From Allofournierella massiliensis (lineage in GTDB: Bacteria > Bacillota > Clostridia > Oscillospirales > Ruminococcaceae), in contig NZ_SLUM01000013.1 of NCBI RefSeq assembly GCF_004345265.1, forward strand, positions 1-64,000: DNA of 64,000 nucleotides, read 5' to 3'. The translations under genes were made by a program, and so were the position numbers. Within the stretch, counting starts at the first letter, position 1, and each line of letters starts with the position of its first letter. This document shows, piece after piece, positions 1 through 8,700 of this stretch. The notes under the pieces were generated by a model that worked only from the letters and a program-made list of their open reading frames with translations, did not search any database and was not told where the DNA came from.

Positions 1-3000
1 TGCGCTGCGCGGTAACACCGCTCAGGCCATACCGGCTGGCAATGCTGTTGTATACCGGCAATGTGGTGCTGCTACTCTGTACAGTGGGAGAGCCGCCAGC
101 AATAAATTCGCCGGAATCTGCGACGGAGTACCAGCCCTTACCATCTTTTGAGAACTCCCAGGAAACGGTGAGGCCGTCGGCCTTTCCCTTCCAGTAGTCC
201 GCAGTGGCGGTGAAGGTGGCATTCTCGCCCTCCCAGACAGTACGGTTGTACGCCTGGGTCAGCTTTATGGGCCAGGGCTTTACAGTCAGCTGACCGGAGT
301 AGCCGTTGGTCGCCACGGAGTAGGTGTCGGCGGTCTTGCCCTGCCACTTGAATACGGCGCGGAAGTGCCAGCCGTTCCATGTGGTTTTGCAGCCCCGAAG
401 CTCCAGTTCCACGGCGGTGTAGGATTCATCGCCCTGGTCAACGAAGCTCGGGGTGCTTGCGGTGTATTTGCCGTTCAGTTCGGCAACATCCTGGATGTTT
501 TCCCATTTGCCGCCGCCGCTGCGCTGCACCTGCCACTGCACATCGGTCACAGCACTTGTCCAGTAGACACGGCCTTCCAGCAGCTTCGCGCCGAAGCTCT
601 CATAAGTGGTGACATCCTTCACTGGCGATGCGCTGAAGGATAGCAGTTGCAGAGGGATGGTTTCGGTCGTTTCCCAGTATGCGGTGCTGACCCGCACCAC
701 GATCTTTCCGTATTTGGTGACCTCGTTGCCATTTATGTCGTATACGCGGGCGGTTAAAACACCGTTTGTACCGTCATATACACAGGGCAAGTTCGAGATC
801 ACATACTTGTTATCGGAGTTGACGGAGCAGGTGTATTGCTCGCCGCTCTTCATGTACTTGGGATTGTCACTGCCCAGCACTTTGACCGTATAACCGGCGT
901 AAGAGGTGCTGGTGCCGAACAGGTCGTTCAGATCGCCCACCACGCGGGCCACGCCGGTGGTGCGGTTCATGTTTTTGTCGAAGACGGTTTCAACACCCTT
1001 GCTCTTATCGGTGCCCAGGTTCCAATCGCTGCCGCTGGTGTCAAACACGCTGGCAGCTCCATTCAGATCGACTTTGTACACATCCGCGTTCCAGTGGCCG
1101 GTAAAGTTCTTGATGGGTATCCAATTGGCGGGCAGGGTGATGTCCTCGACCAGCATATAGCAGCCATCCAACGGATACCAGTAACTGCCGCCGTTCTGGA
1201 GTGCGGTCAGCACTTCATCTGCGTTGGCGCTGCTGATGCGCCGGACAAAGTGGGAATTCTCCTGTCCACCTTGATTGGCGGCACATATCTCGCATTGTTT
1301 GCGCTGTGAGATATAAAGCACTGAGTTGGTGAATAGTTTTGACTCATCCGTAGTCGCGGAGTTCGTCGGCAAATGTCCGACCTGATTCATTAAAAAGTTG
1401 CTGATGCCAGACAGGTAAAAGTTGTTTGTACCGGTTTTGCCACCAATCGTCCAGGTGTAGGGGTCTTCATAATACCCATACTCCGCAGCGCCCTTATTGG
1501 TGCCACTGTAATCCACCCAGATGGTGCCGAAAGCTGCCTGCTGGTTGGTATGCGTCCAGGCAGCACCAAAAGTTTGCCCAACAGAAAAAGAATAGGGGAA
1601 ATTGGTGGGGGTACGGTACTTTACATTGGCCGCTGCAGTGGCTGCATCCCAGCCGGTTTGCAGAATGTGCAGTTCTTCCGTGCCGTACTGGATGTTTTTG
1701 CCGTACTGCCCATGACTGCCACCAGTGGAAAGAATCAGGCTGGGGGCATCGCTGGCAAGCACAGAACCGGAATTCACGTTGCCGCCGTTGGCACCCATCA
1801 GCTCGTTCATGTACCAGTGACCGGTGTTGGGAACCCAGCTGTTCAGGGCGTAATACCGGGTGGTGGTGTCGTTCGGGTCGATGCTGGATTCATCCAGATC
1901 GGTGCCGAAGGCATCGTAGTAGGCACCAGCGTATGCATACAGGGTATCGTGGCCCACCATCAGGCCGTAGCCCTGGGCGATGTAGTTCTTCAGCTCCCAG
2001 TAAGCCTTGCCGGAAATATCCGGTTCCTGGTCGGTGCAAACGCCCCAGGCAAAGCTATCCATGCGATAGTTGCCTTCCGCGTCGATCAAGTAACGCGCGG
2101 GATCGCGGTTGAAACTTTCGCAGTTAACAGTGTAGAGCTGGATATGGATGTTGTCATCCGCAGAATGAAGAATCCAGCCATTAGGGGCTGTAACACCAAG
2201 ATAGTTTTTGTAAACAGACCCGGTGTCCGGGACGAAAGCATTCAGCATGGTGATTGCTTTCTTGTACTTGGTGCCGGAGGCGGATTCCACATAATGGCCG
2301 TCATCGTTAATGGTCAGGTTGGTATAGGCCGGGATGTCAATGGCAGTACCGGTGGAAGTCCACTTCTGGCCATTTTCTACAGGCCGGAAATAAACGGTCT
2401 TGCCGTACCACTCGGACAGCACTTCCAACTTATCACCGTCGGTCAGGTCAAAGCCATTATAGGAACGAACATCTCCGGTGGGGAAACCATTTGCGTCTAA
2501 AACATTGGCATAGTTGTTAGACGCAAAACCATTGTTGCCAATCTTAGTCCAATATAGGTCGGCTTTTCCCTTGGTGATTTTTCCTTCGTTCAGCCAGCCG
2601 GTTACACGGTCGTAAGTGTCCTTGGTGATGTATTCATAGCCATTGGTCAGGCCGGTGATCCACTGGGCATCGCTGGAGAGTTTCGGATTACCTGCTGCGC
2701 TGGCCGCAAGCGGTGCAATCCCAAAATCTACCTCGTCCATAACGGGGGCAGCGATCTTCATGGTTGCCGAATACAGCACCTGCTCTTCTGCTTTTTCTTC
2801 CTCGGTCAGGGTAATGCCCTGCTCCTCCAGCAGCCACGCGCAGAATTCCTTGTATTCGTCATCCAGAATCGTGACCACGCACCGGTAGCTGGTGTCGAAA
2901 TCTTCTTCGGTAACGGTCAGATTATAGGTAGAAGCAGTCGCTCCATCAATATCCTGCCATGTGGCCGGTTCCGGCTGCGAGGCATCTACCGCATCGCCAA

Positions 3001-3928
3001 ATGTCCACTGGCCGTCCTGGAGTGTGCCGATGTGACGCTCTTCGTCCTTGTCAGCATACAGGACGATTCCATCTTCACTCGCTTCGGCAGTAATTACAAA
3101 GCCGTCCAGAGCGTAGTTGGGGGTCTTCCAGGCGATGCGCACATTGCTGCTGTCCGCCTCGATCTTGTCCAGCGCGGCGACGATGGCGAAATACAGCTCC
3201 ATGCCCTGCCAGGTGGCATCCGGGTTTTCAGCCAGTGCTTCCGCCTCGCTCTTGTCCTCCAGCGGCCAGGAGTACCAGGTAGGTTCGTCTTCAGCGTAAT
3301 CGGCCAGAGCAGTGTCAAACGTTTCCGGCTTGCCGGTGTACATCTTCTGCCACTGATATGCGACTTCCACATCCTCCCGGTTCAGTTCCACGGTCAGGGT
3401 AAGTTCGTCCCCCACGCTGGCCTCCAGCAAATCGTTCTCCGGAGCAATGAGCTCCAGAGGTGCGGGAGTTGCCGTAGGCTCAGGGGTAGCGGAAGGTTCA
3501 GGAGTTGCCGAAACTTCCGGCGTTGCTGTAGGTGTCGGAGAAGGTTCCGGAGTTGCGGAAGACTCCGGGGTGGGAGACCCTTCCGGCACTGCGGATTCCT
3601 CCGGAGTGGCAGAGCCCTCCGGCCTCTCGGATTCTTCTGGCGCTGCGGTTGGAGCAGGAGTCTCTTCCGGTGCTGCCGAAGTCTCCGGTGTTGCCGTGGG
3701 AGCGGCAGACGCTTCCGGCGCAGCAGACGGTTCCGGGATTGCCGAAGGTTCCGGCGCGGATGTGGCTTCGGGGGTTCCGGTGGAAATGCCTCCGACGTCT
3801 GTTACAATGCTGCTTACATCATCCGCATAGACCACCGGCCCAAACGTGGGGGCCAGTGTACTGAGCAGCATTGCAACAGCCAGAACACCCGTTGCAATCC
3901 GCTGGGTGATTGTTCTTTTATGTTGCAT
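1..3928 (-). CDS. Large secreted surface protein, C-terminus beyond window
   Basis: The reading frame stays open from the ATG at 3928 to the left edge, giving about 1,309 residues with no stop, so the gene is partial. GGAGG lies just before the start. Residues 1-33 form a signal peptide: a basic start (MQHKRTITQR), a hydrophobic core and a cut near VVYA/DD. Residues about 50-157 are a degenerate Pro/Thr/Glu/Ser linker of TPEPSA-like units. The rest is rich in Gly, Asn, Tyr and Trp and looks like serial beta-sandwich (Ig-like) segments. I see no catalytic motif and the anchor is out of view. A cell-surface adhesin or structural protein is the best guess, perhaps mobile-element cargo; the exact family is not recognised. 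Confidence 0.75.
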   Translation of the reverse strand, partial: MQHKRTITQRIATGVLAVAMLLSTLAPTFGPVVYADDVSSIVTDVGGISTGTPEATSAPEPSAIPEPSAAPEASAAPTATPETSAAPEETPAPTAAPEESERPEGSATPEESAVPEGSPTPESSATPEPSPTPTATPEVSATPEPSATPEPTATPAPLELIAPENDLLEASVGDELTLTVELNREDVEVAYQWQKMYTGKPETFDTALADYAEDEPTWYSWPLEDKSEAEALAENPDATWQGMELYFAIVAALDKIEADSSNVRIAWKTPNYALDGFVITAEASEDGIVLYADKDEERHIGTLQDGQWTFGDAVDASQPEPATWQDIDGATASTYNLTVTEEDFDTSYRCVVTILDDEYKEFCAWLLEEQGITLTEEEKAEEQVLYSATMKIAAPVMDEVDFGIAPLAASAAGNPKLSSDAQWITGLTNGYEYITKDTYDRVTGWLNEGKITKGKADLYWTKIGNNGFASNNYANVLDANGFPTGDVRSYNGFDLTDGDKLEVLSEWYGKTVYFRPVENGQKWTSTGTAIDIPAYTNLTINDDGHYVESASGTKYKKAITMLNAFVPDTGSVYKNYLGVTAPNGWILHSADDNIHIQLYTVNCESFNRDPARYLIDAEGNYRMDSFAWGVCTDQEPDISGKAYWELKNYIAQGYGLMVGHDTLYAYAGAYYDAFGTDLDESSIDPNDTTTRYYALNSWVPNTGHWYMNELMGANGGNVNSGSVLASDAPSLILSTGGSHGQYGKNIQYGTEELHILQTGWDAATAAANVKYRTPTNFPYSFSVGQTFGAAWTHTNQQAAFGTIWVDYSGTNKGAAEYGYYEDPYTWTIGGKTGTNNFYLSGISNFLMNQVGHLPTNSATTDESKLFTNSVLYISQRKQCEICAANQGGQENSHFVRRISSANADEVLTALQNGGSYWYPLDGCYMLVEDITLPANWIPIKNFTGHWNADVYKVDLNGAASVFDTSGSDWNLGTDKSKGVETVFDKNMNRTTGVARVVGDLNDLFGTSTSYAGYTVKVLGSDNPKYMKSGEQYTCSVNSDNKYVISNLPCVYDGTNGVLTARVYDINGNEVTKYGKIVVRVSTAYWETTETIPLQLLSFSASPVKDVTTYESFGAKLLEGRVYWTSAVTDVQWQVQRSGGGKWENIQDVAELNGKYTASTPSFVDQGDESYTAVELELRGCKTTWNGWHFRAVFKWQGKTADTYSVATNGYSGQLTVKPWPIKLTQAYNRTVWEGENATFTATADYWKGKADGLTVSWEFSKDGKGWYSVADSGEFIAGGSPTVQSSSTTLPVYNSIASRYGLSGVTAQR

Positions 3929-3976
3929 AGTTTCCTCCATTCGGTTTGCTTCTTCAAAGTGTGTGCCTTAGATCAA

Positions 3977-3989
3977 GGGCAGCACCACC
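3977..3989 (-). repeat. Third copy of the GTGGTGCTGCC leader motif
   Basis: On the minus strand this reads GGTGGTGCTGCCC, about 50 bases upstream of the surface-protein start. The same 11-12 bases begin both RNAs of the toxin-antitoxin-like locus at 5.3-5.7 kb. An AT-rich stretch lies just upstream, so it may sit at the 5' end of the surface-protein mRNA, but no convincing -35 was found. Confidence 0.45.
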
Positions 3990-4012
3990 TTTCAATTTAA
4001 AAATGTATATAT

Positions 4013-4046
4013 AAAAAAGCACCCTCCCAGTGTGGAAGAGTGCTTT
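4013..4046 (-). terminator. Rho-independent terminator of the Big_2 lipoprotein gene
   Basis: On the minus strand AAAGCACTCTTCC pairs with GGGAGGGTGCTTT (with G-T pairs) and is followed by a run of T. It lies 20 bases after the lipoprotein stop and upstream of the surface-protein gene. Confidence 0.85.
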
Positions 4047-4065
4047 GTAGATAATATGTGAAAAA

Positions 4066-5232
4066 TTAAAAATCATCGGGTAAGGGCTGATCGGGAGTAG
4101 CATTTTCATCGGGGCTATCAAACACGCCGCCGCCGCCAATGATAGCATTGCTGCCGTCCCATTCATCACCCGGATTGATTATGGGCAAATCGTTGCCAGA
4201 AGACCCGCCGTTGTCCGGTGCGGGCTGTTCCGGTGCAGGAGTGGTGCTGCCACTGGAGCCGCCGGTAGATGGTGCGCTGTCGGTAGAACCACTGCTGGAA
4301 CCGCCGGTAACGGGAGAAGTGGAGTGGCCAGTAGCCGCAGAACCGGAAGCTGTGGTGGAGCCGCCAGCAGGGGCAGCAGCCTTATTGTTGACAGTGAGGG
4401 TATATTCAGCGGTCAGACCATTGTAGGTTGCGGTGATGGTGGCTTTGCCTGCCTTTTTGGCAGTTACCTTGCCTTCGCCGTCCACCGTTGCCACATCCTC
4501 GTCGCTGCTGGTAAAAGCGACCTGGCTCATGTCGGGGGCTGCTGCTTCGCTGGGGGTGGTGTACAGCTTCAGAGTGGTAGAGCCGCCCACGGTCAGGCTG
4601 CCGCTGGCCTTGCCGAACTTAATGCCGTCCGGCGCGGTGGTCACGGTCACTTTGCAGCTGGCGGTGTATTCGCCCAGGGTGGCGGTGATTTCCGCTTCGC
4701 CGTCGGCTACGGCGGTCACAGTGCCGTCTTCTGCCACAGTCGCCACAGCTTCATTGCTGCTGGTATAGCTAACTCCGTCCACCGGCTCGGTGCTTTCCGC
4801 AGGCACCGGTGCGGCGGTCAGCTTGGCGCTTTCCGTGCCGTTGATGGCAAGAGACAGGGTTTCCTGATTCAGAGCAATACCGGTAAGCGGCACAGTAACG
4901 GTCACTTTGCAGGTGTCGCTCAGGGTGCCGTCCGCACTGGTAACGGTGATGATGGCTTCGCCGCCCTGAGCAGCGGTCAGGGTGCCGTCTTCAGCAACGG
5001 TCACTGCCGGGCTATCGCTGGTGAGTTTCACACCGGCCTCGCTCTGTGCGGCAGCCTTTTTCTCGTCGTTGGCGTTCTCGTTTTTGTAGGTATAGTTCAC
5101 AGCCAGGTCAACGGGCTGGCCGACTTCAACGGTCATGGATTCCGGCACATCGATGCCGGTAACGGTGGTGCTGCATCCGGTCAGCATCATAACTGCGGCC
5201 ATGGCAGCGGACACGATAAGGATTCGTTTCAT
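4066..5232 (-). CDS. Lipoprotein with three Big_2 (bacterial Ig-like) domains
   Basis: The 388-residue product begins with a lipoprotein signal peptide: MKRIL, a hydrophobic stretch and a lipobox LTGC with Cys20 as the lipidated residue. Three Big_2-type repeats follow at about residues 23-112, 113-200 and 201-285, each with the SSDE/SNEAVATV...DGTVTA...G.A.ITAT pattern. The last ~100 residues are a Gly/Ser/Thr/Pro-rich tail, with no enzyme motif. AGGAGG precedes the ATG at good spacing. It probably sits on the outer face of the membrane and binds wall, surface protein or glycan. The next gene downstream is the large secreted protein, but a terminator separates them. The binding partner cannot be told from sequence. 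Confidence 0.85.
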   Translation of the reverse strand: MKRILIVSAAMAAVMMLTGCSTTVTGIDVPESMTVEVGQPVDLAVNYTYKNENANDEKKAAAQSEAGVKLTSDSPAVTVAEDGTLTAAQGGEAIITVTSADGTLSDTCKVTVTVPLTGIALNQETLSLAINGTESAKLTAAPVPAESTEPVDGVSYTSSNEAVATVAEDGTVTAVADGEAEITATLGEYTASCKVTVTTAPDGIKFGKASGSLTVGGSTTLKLYTTPSEAAAPDMSQVAFTSSDEDVATVDGEGKVTAKKAGKATITATYNGLTAEYTLTVNNKAAAPAGGSTTASGSAATGHSTSPVTGGSSSGSTDSAPSTGGSSGSTTPAPEQPAPDNGGSSGNDLPIINPGDEWDGSNAIIGGGGVFDSPDENATPDQPLPDDF

Positions 5233-5263
5233 GAGGTGTTCCTCCTGTAATGAGTTTGCAGAC

Positions 5264-5292
5264 AGTATAGCATGGGGGATAGTCTCTGTTAA
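5264..5292 (-). promoter_or_regulatory. Promoter of the Big_2 lipoprotein gene
   Basis: On the minus strand a -35 TTAACA (5292-5287) and a -10 TATACT (5269-5264) are separated by 17 bases and point to the lipoprotein start at 5232. Confidence 0.75.
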
Positions 5293-5314
5293 GACTGCTG
5301 ATCCGTTTGCTTGA

Positions 5315-5344
5315 GAAAGAAAAAGGCCGGTTTTGAACCGGCCT
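5315..5344 (-). terminator. Terminator of the toxin mRNA
   Basis: On the minus strand AGGCCGGTT pairs with AACCGGCCT around a 3-base loop and is followed by TTTTTCTTTC. It would end a transcript that starts near 5690 and carries the small toxin-like gene. Confidence 0.8.
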
Positions 5345-5353
5345 CTTCCTCGC

Positions 5354-5382
5354 TTGCATTTTAGAGGGCTGTGGGATATAAT
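5354..5382 (+). promoter_or_regulatory. Promoter of the antisense RNA
   Basis: A -35 TTGCAT (5354-5359) and a consensus -10 TATAAT (5377-5382) are exactly 17 bases apart on the plus strand. There is no plausible plus-strand gene downstream, only a short stretch ending in a strong terminator. Confidence 0.85.
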
Positions 5383-5388
5383 ACAAAT

Positions 5389-5486
5389 AGAAAGTGGTGC
5401 TGCCCGGTGACGGGTTAGTCCCTTATAGTGTTACGGAAATGACCGCAGCTTTGTCAGGGCGTGGCGGTCATTTCCGTTTTTTATCG
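5389..5486 (+). ncRNA. Candidate cis-antisense antitoxin RNA (type I)
   Basis: The RNA should start near 5389 and end at a perfect terminator stem, ACGGAAATGACCGC pairing with GCGGTCATTTCCGT, followed by six T (stem about 5433-5477). It is about 100 nt, non-coding, and lies fully antisense to the 3' part of the convergent toxin-like mRNA, covering its stop codon and last six or so codons. This is the arrangement of TxpA/RatA-like type I pairs. Its first bases, GTGGTGCTGCCC and then GGTTAGTCCC, have the same sense as the 5' end of the toxin mRNA. Size and ends are inferred from promoter and terminator only. Confidence 0.7.
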
Positions 5487-5572
5487 TGTGTGACTGTCCA
5501 AACGATCTGAAAGGTCACAAAGACGGTTCCGCCAACCAGGGCGAAAAGGCCGAGGACATCTTGCAGTGTCAT
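5468..5572 (-). CDS. Small hydrophobic holin-like peptide, candidate type I toxin
   Basis: This 34-residue frame begins MTLQDVLGLFALVGG, continues with one hydrophobic membrane segment of about 20 residues and ends in the charged tail HDKKRK. That is the pattern of the 'putative holin-like toxin' peptides of Firmicutes type I toxin-antitoxin loci (TxpA, BsrG, YonT type). A GAGGGGGTGAT stretch precedes the ATG, a good promoter lies 115 bases upstream with a long untranslated leader, and a convergent small RNA overlaps the 3' end. The peptide would insert in the inner membrane. No homology search was possible, so the toxin role is inferred from the peptide type and locus layout. Confidence 0.75.
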   Translation of the reverse strand: MTLQDVLGLFALVGGTVFVTFQIVWTVTHDKKRK

Positions 5573-5696
5573 GGAAGTATCACCCCCTCTGCCAGAAAGC
5601 AGCGGGGAAAAACGGAGTTTTCGCCCCGCCGCCGCTGCAATGCGCAGCGTGCATTGGGACTAACCGCCTGCCGTATCCGGCAGCACCACCGGAATG

Positions 5697-5725
5697 ATTG
5701 TAACAAAAAGCGCAGAGCTTGACAA
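5697..5725 (-). promoter_or_regulatory. Promoter of the toxin-like mRNA
   Basis: On the minus strand a -35 TTGTCA (5725-5720) and a -10 TACAAT (5702-5697) have a 17-base spacer. The predicted start near 5690 gives a leader of about 115 bases that begins with CCGGTGGTGCTGCC and holds several hairpins. Confidence 0.8.
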
Positions 5726-5751
5726 GGCTGGTCAGGCTCCGCGCTTATTTC

Positions 5752-8700
5752 TTATGTGCGCAAAAGTTCAGAACGTTTTAGAGGAGATTCCGTATCATCG
5801 GGCATATGGTCAACCACATTTTCTTTTTCATTCATGTTGAGCAGTGCGTTCAGCTCGGCCAACCTCTTGCTTTTTTCAGCCAGTTCTTTTTCCTGTAAAA
5901 AAGGTTTTTTCAATTCCTCACGGGCATTTTCCAGCTGTTTATCCAGCTGTACCAAAGCGTCCCGGGTGCTTTCAATCCGTTTCGGCAGGGATGCTGCGGT
6001 GTTGGTGATACGAGTGATATTGCCAAGAGCATCCGCGCCTAATGCGGTTCTGTAGGTGCCTTCACCAGCCAGTTGCGCTTGAAACTCGTTGGTAAGAGGA
6101 AAATACAGGATTTGAAGTTGAAGCCCTTTGTAACTGCCGATTGTTACCGGCGAGTCGCTATCCATGGCCATACCCAAAAGTCCGAGTAATGCTTTACCGG
6201 CATCCTCTCGTTTCGTGTAGCTCTTTTCCATAAGCATAATGGAAAAAATCTCATTGCCGTCGTTATCCAGAAGGGTGTTGTTTTTCAAAGTTGTTTCATC
6301 CAAAGAGCAAGCGGAAAGAATTTCTCGTTTTCGCTGGATTTCAGCCGGAAACGCAATGGATATGGAATCCTCCAGCCGATACCGCTGGCTGATATATTGT
6401 GCCTTGAGGGTGCGTAATCTGGTGACTTGAATATCCAGATCCATCTTTTCTTTGATGGCGGGATTGCCTGCGGCCAGGGCTTTTACCTCTGCATAAGAAA
6501 GCGCGGCTTCATCCATGTCATCACAGGAGCGCGCAGGGCTTTTGCTGGTCATTATCTGACTGATGAAGCGTTGCTTGTTTTCAATTAGCTGCCAACTGTA
6601 CGCATCGAATGTCGATTCGGTTACATAACGATAGATGGCTACTTCTTTATTTTCATTGCCCTGACGAACCATACGGCCTTCACGCTGTTCAATGTCCGAC
6701 GGACGCCAGGGAACATCCAGGTGATGCAGGGCAATGAGTTTTCTCTGAACATTGGTGCCTGCTCCCATCTTGGCGGTGCTTCCCATCAGGATGCGGACAG
6801 AACCGCTGCGCACCTTTCCGAACAGCTCAGCTTTTTTCGTTTCTGTGTTGGCATCGTGAATGAACTGAATCTCTTCCGGAGGAACACCTTTTGCGGTCAG
6901 TTTTTCACGAACATCGTGGTAGATGTTGAAAACACCAGCTTTTGGTGTGGAAAGATCACAGAAAATCAACTGAGTAGAACGATTGGCTTTTGTCTTTTCC
7001 CAGATGGTGAATACCTGCTCCACACAGGCATTCACTTTGCTGTCAGGCTCATCCGGCAGAGACGAATCAATGAGCCGCTGGTCAAGAGCAAGTTTGCGCC
7101 CATCGTTCGTGATGGCAAGCATGTTGTCCACAGTGGGATCGACAGCACCACTGCGTACTGCATCGGCTCGTTCGCCCAGTTTTGCGACCATATCCCGCTG
7201 AATATCACTGGGCTTCAGCTGTACATTGATGGGCTTACCGCCTTCCAGTGCAGGCACCGGCAGCTTGAGCATATCTGCGGTTTGAATATCAGCACATTCC
7301 TTGAACATACTCATAAGCTCCGGTAAGTTGTAGAACTTCGCAAATCGCGTCTTGGTACGATAACCCGTGCCTTCCGGAGCCAGCTCGATCGCGGTAACGG
7401 TTTCACCGAAAGTAGATGCCCAGGCGTCAAAGTTGGCGAGGCCATTTCGTTCCAGAGTGTGTCGCTGTAGGTAGCGCATCATGGTATACAGCTCGGTCAT
7501 GCTATTGGAGAGGGGAGTGCCGGTGGCAAAGGTGATTCCACGACCACCGGTGATATCATCCAGATACATACATTTCATCAAAAGATCGCTGGCGCGCTGA
7601 CTTTCGCTCTGGCTGATACCGGCCACATTCCGCATTTTTGAAACGCACATCAAATTCTTGAACATATGTGCCTCGTCTACCATCAGCGAATCTACACCCA
7701 GCTCTTCAAAGGTGACCACGTCATCCTTTCGTTCGGTATCATTCAGCTTTGCGAGTCGCTTTTCTAGTTGTTTTCTGGTTCGTTCCATCTGTTTGATGGT
7801 GAAATTCTCGGCGCGTTCCCGTTTCAGAGATGCAGTCTGATGGATCACTTCGTCGATTTGCGTTTGAAGATACATGGCCTGGCGCTCGGTGGACAGGGGA
7901 ATCCGTTCAAATTGGCTGTGGCCGATTACGATAATATCGTAATTGCCAGTGGCGATGCGTCCGCAGAAGCGTTTGCGGTTTGCGCGTTCAAAGTCGCTTC
8001 GCTTGGCCACCAGAATGTTGGCGTTTGGATAGAGCAGCAGGGCCTCGGATGCAAGCTGTTCGGTCAAATGGTTGGGGACGCAGATCAGAGTCTTGCTGCA
8101 AAGTCCCAGCCGCTTTTTCTCCATAGCTGCGGCAACCATTTCGAAACTCTTTCCGGCTCCCACTACATGGCCCAAGAGCGTGTTGTTGCCATAAAGGATG
8201 TGAGCGACGGCGTTACGCTGATGGGGGCGCAAGGTGATTTCCGGATTCATGCCGTGGAATTGAATATGACTACCGTCGTATTCACGGGGACGAATGCTGT
8301 TGAAACGCTCATTGTACAGCTGAACAAGCTGCTGGCGGCGGGTCTGATCTTTCCAGATCCACTCTTTGAACGCATCTTCGATCTGCTGCTGTTTTCCCTG
8401 TGCGGCCTGCGTTTCCTGTGCATTGAGTACCCGGCGTTCTGTTCCGTCTGCATCCCGGATGGTGTCGAAGATACGGATGGCGCGCAGATTCAGGCTTTCT
8501 TCCAGAATGTGATAGAAGTTGGCTCGATTGGTTCCGTAGGTGACGGTGGCTTTGATATTGCCACCGGTGTTGCTTTTGCCGGAAATATTCCAAACACCGG
8601 TGTACGGCACATAATGAACATCCACCAGACGGCGGGAAATCATGGGAGCGTCCACCAGTTCATCGGCAAACTGCTTGATGATAGAAGGGTCAATCCAGGT

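Noticed and set aside
3450-3790. Short tandem repeats that might suggest a CRISPR or VNTR array
   Set aside because: They are degenerate codon-level repeats encoding the Pro/Thr/Glu/Ser linker of the surface protein, with no spacer pattern.
365-4000. Many overlapping plus-strand frames up to 322 codons
   Set aside because: They are mirror frames of the minus-strand surface protein, which has a signal peptide, ribosome site and a continuous frame of over 1,300 residues.
5486-5722. 78-codon plus-strand frame
   Set aside because: It lies antisense to the toxin leader and gene, has no ribosome site and an odd Arg/His-rich composition.
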